Source: CAYSCZ01 sp964429655 (GTDB taxonomy: Bacteria; Bacteroidota; Bacteroidia; Cytophagales; Cyclobacteriaceae). Taken from it: a stretch of 64,000 bases of DNA. A program made the position numbers and the translations under genes. Under the pieces are notes generated by a model that was not told the origin of the DNA, made no database searches, and was given only the letters and a program-made list of their open reading frames with translations. The DNA lies in assembly GCA_964429655.1 (NCBI GenBank), contig CAYSCZ010000006.1, positions 24,483 to 88,482 of the forward strand. Reading direction: 5' to 3'. This document shows, piece by piece, positions 63,480 to 64,000 of this stretch (position 1 is its first letter; each line of letters starts with the position of its first letter).

Positions 63480-63807
63480 ATGTTAGGCCTGTCGGTCACA
63501 GGAATGCTAAGTTATTGTGAGTAGTTAGTAGGGGCTGCCTGGTGAATGGTTAAAGCCTAATAGGATGAGGCAGAGCGTATCAAAACAGCAGGCTAGGGGC
63601 GCCTGCCTGCCGCAGGCAGGGATCAGCCAGCAGTAGTGAAGGTGTTATGTAAAGGCTTTGGTAACAAGGTCATAGCGAAGGGGCTGACGAATCCAGGAAA
63701 CTTTGCCAACCAAGCCAATGGCTTGGGAAGAGCTTTTCAATTTCCGAGACCTTAACTGTTTTCAAGGGTTCGAAGAGCCGTATGAATCGAGAGGTTCACG
63801 TACGGTC
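63480..63807 (+). mobile_element. ORF-less group II intron remnant
   Basis: The segment ends with a group II intron domain V (63775-63807): stem GAGCCGTATG with CACGTACGGT, the AGC catalytic triad at 63776-63778, and an inner stem AATC/GGTT capped by a GAGA (GNRA) tetraloop. The roughly 290 bases before it look like group II intron domain I-IV RNA (for example GGCTGCCTGGTGAATGGTTA and AGCGAAGGGGCTGACGAATC). No maturase/reverse transcriptase frame is present in the domain IV position. Domain VI is absent: sequence switches to a transposon-type hairpin directly after domain V. The 5' limit is uncertain; no GTGYG start is clear. It is best seen as a truncated, immobile copy. Confidence 0.8.
63602..63620. 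repeat. 19-bp GC-rich palindrome inside the intron remnant
   Basis: CCTGCCTGC-C-GCAGGCAGG is a perfect 9-bp inverted repeat around one base. It is GC-rich in an AT-rich genome and has the look of a short repetitive palindrome scattered in Bacteroidota genomes, probably inserted into the intron sequence. Confidence 0.6.
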
Positions 63808-63841
63808 CCCCGCTATCGCTCGTTTGTAACGAGTGCTAATC
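63807..63841. repeat. REP-like hairpin beside a RAYT transposase remnant
   Basis: CTCGTT-TGT-AACGAG (63819-63833) forms a perfect 6-bp hairpin, within a partly symmetrical flank (CTATCG.. and ..TGCTAATC). It sits exactly between the end of intron domain V and the 3' end of a broken Y1 transposase, the position expected for the palindrome that REP-associated transposases act on. Confidence 0.5.
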
Positions 63842-64000
63842 TAAAAAGTCTATTTGAAGCAATCAAGTTTTACCTGCAGAATCACCTGCGGAACTGTAAA
63901 GATAATGCTCGGGTGCTGCTACGATTTCAGCTTCTACTGGATTATCCCGCATTATTCATCAGCTGCATAATCTTTGTGGGATATCTAGCTCCAACTACGT
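63836..64000 (-). pseudogene. Fragment of a REP-associated (IS200-like, Y1) transposase
   Basis: On the minus strand the C-terminal end of a Y1_Tnp/RAYT protein can be read: IMRDNPVEAEIVAAPEHYLY, then SSAGDSAGKT, a stop, and LLQIDFLD. This corresponds to the usual YIHxNPVxAGIV..PE.Y.YSSARDYAG..GLL.IDFLD ending. In-frame stops at 63863-63865, 63956-63961 (two in a row) and 63995-63997 show it is dead. The N-terminal catalytic part, if any, lies beyond the window edge. Confidence 0.72.

Noticed and set aside
63841..64000. Plus-strand open frame through the right edge of the window
   Set aside because: The minus strand clearly encodes a transposase C-terminus; the plus-strand frame is its antisense.
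1..64000. CRISPR arrays, prophage or integron structures
   Set aside because: No regularly spaced direct repeats, phage structural genes or integron sites were seen on either strand.

Overview
The window is a chromosomal segment of a Bacteroidota bacterium, most likely a gliding member of the order Cytophagales. Evidence: type IX secretion/gliding genes (sprA, porU, porV, gldH), a cargo protein with a type IX C-terminal sorting domain, a TonB-dependent receptor with a carboxypeptidase-like N-terminal domain, an SDR-type threonine dehydrogenase next to kbl, RicT next to GldH, families largely restricted to the phylum (DUF4292, DUF4837, GWxTD), TAnnTTTG promoter motifs, little use of Shine-Dalgarno sites and several TTG starts. 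The DNA is AT-rich and almost fully coding up to about 57 kb.

Layout. 0-2.5 kb: threonine catabolism (kbl with a small conserved gene on the minus strand, divergent from the threonine dehydrogenase). 2.5-9.5 kb: a packed envelope operon (enoyl-CoA hydratase, flippase, sugar nucleotidyltransferase, TPR protein, LolB-like DUF4292 lipoprotein, EnvC-like protein). 9.5-25 kb: tatA, gatA, a LysM lytic transglycosylase, a DUF4837 lipoprotein, maeB, ruvA, the 2401-residue SprA translocon, gcvH and a TonB protein, ended by a bidirectional terminator. 25-30 kb, minus strand: an FAD oxidoreductase, a large pseudo-peptidase/propeller/Omp85 fusion and yicC. 30-37.5 kb: an MBL hydrolase, pssA, the sortase PorU, its partner PorV and a catalytically dead M16 protein. 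37.7-42.8 kb: tRNA-Ala(GGC), an NlpC/P60 lipoprotein, Dps, a methyltransferase, a GWxTD protein, an RlmB-type methyltransferase and a mannose-1-phosphate guanylyltransferase. 42.9-48 kb: recQ, purD, ricT, gldH. 48-53.2 kb, minus: a 1340-residue superfamily 1 helicase and a membrane-anchored helix-hairpin-helix protein. 53.5-57 kb: hemA and a WG-repeat protein.

The last 7 kb has a more accessory character. A beta-propeller phytase lipoprotein lies divergent from a secreted protein made of two nearly identical domains plus a type IX sorting tail, followed by a TonB-dependent receptor. Together they look like a phytate or organic-phosphate acquisition locus. The secreted protein could be exported by the SprA/PorV/PorU machinery encoded in the same window, and the receptor energised by a TonB such as the one at 24.4 kb. 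Between the WG gene and the phytase sits a 175-bp element with perfect 22-bp terminal inverted repeats. The window ends in a graveyard of mobile DNA: an ORF-less group II intron remnant with a recognisable domain V, a 19-bp GC-rich palindrome inside it, a transposon-type hairpin, and a broken REP-associated (Y1) transposase.

No CRISPR array, prophage, rRNA or intact mobile element was seen.
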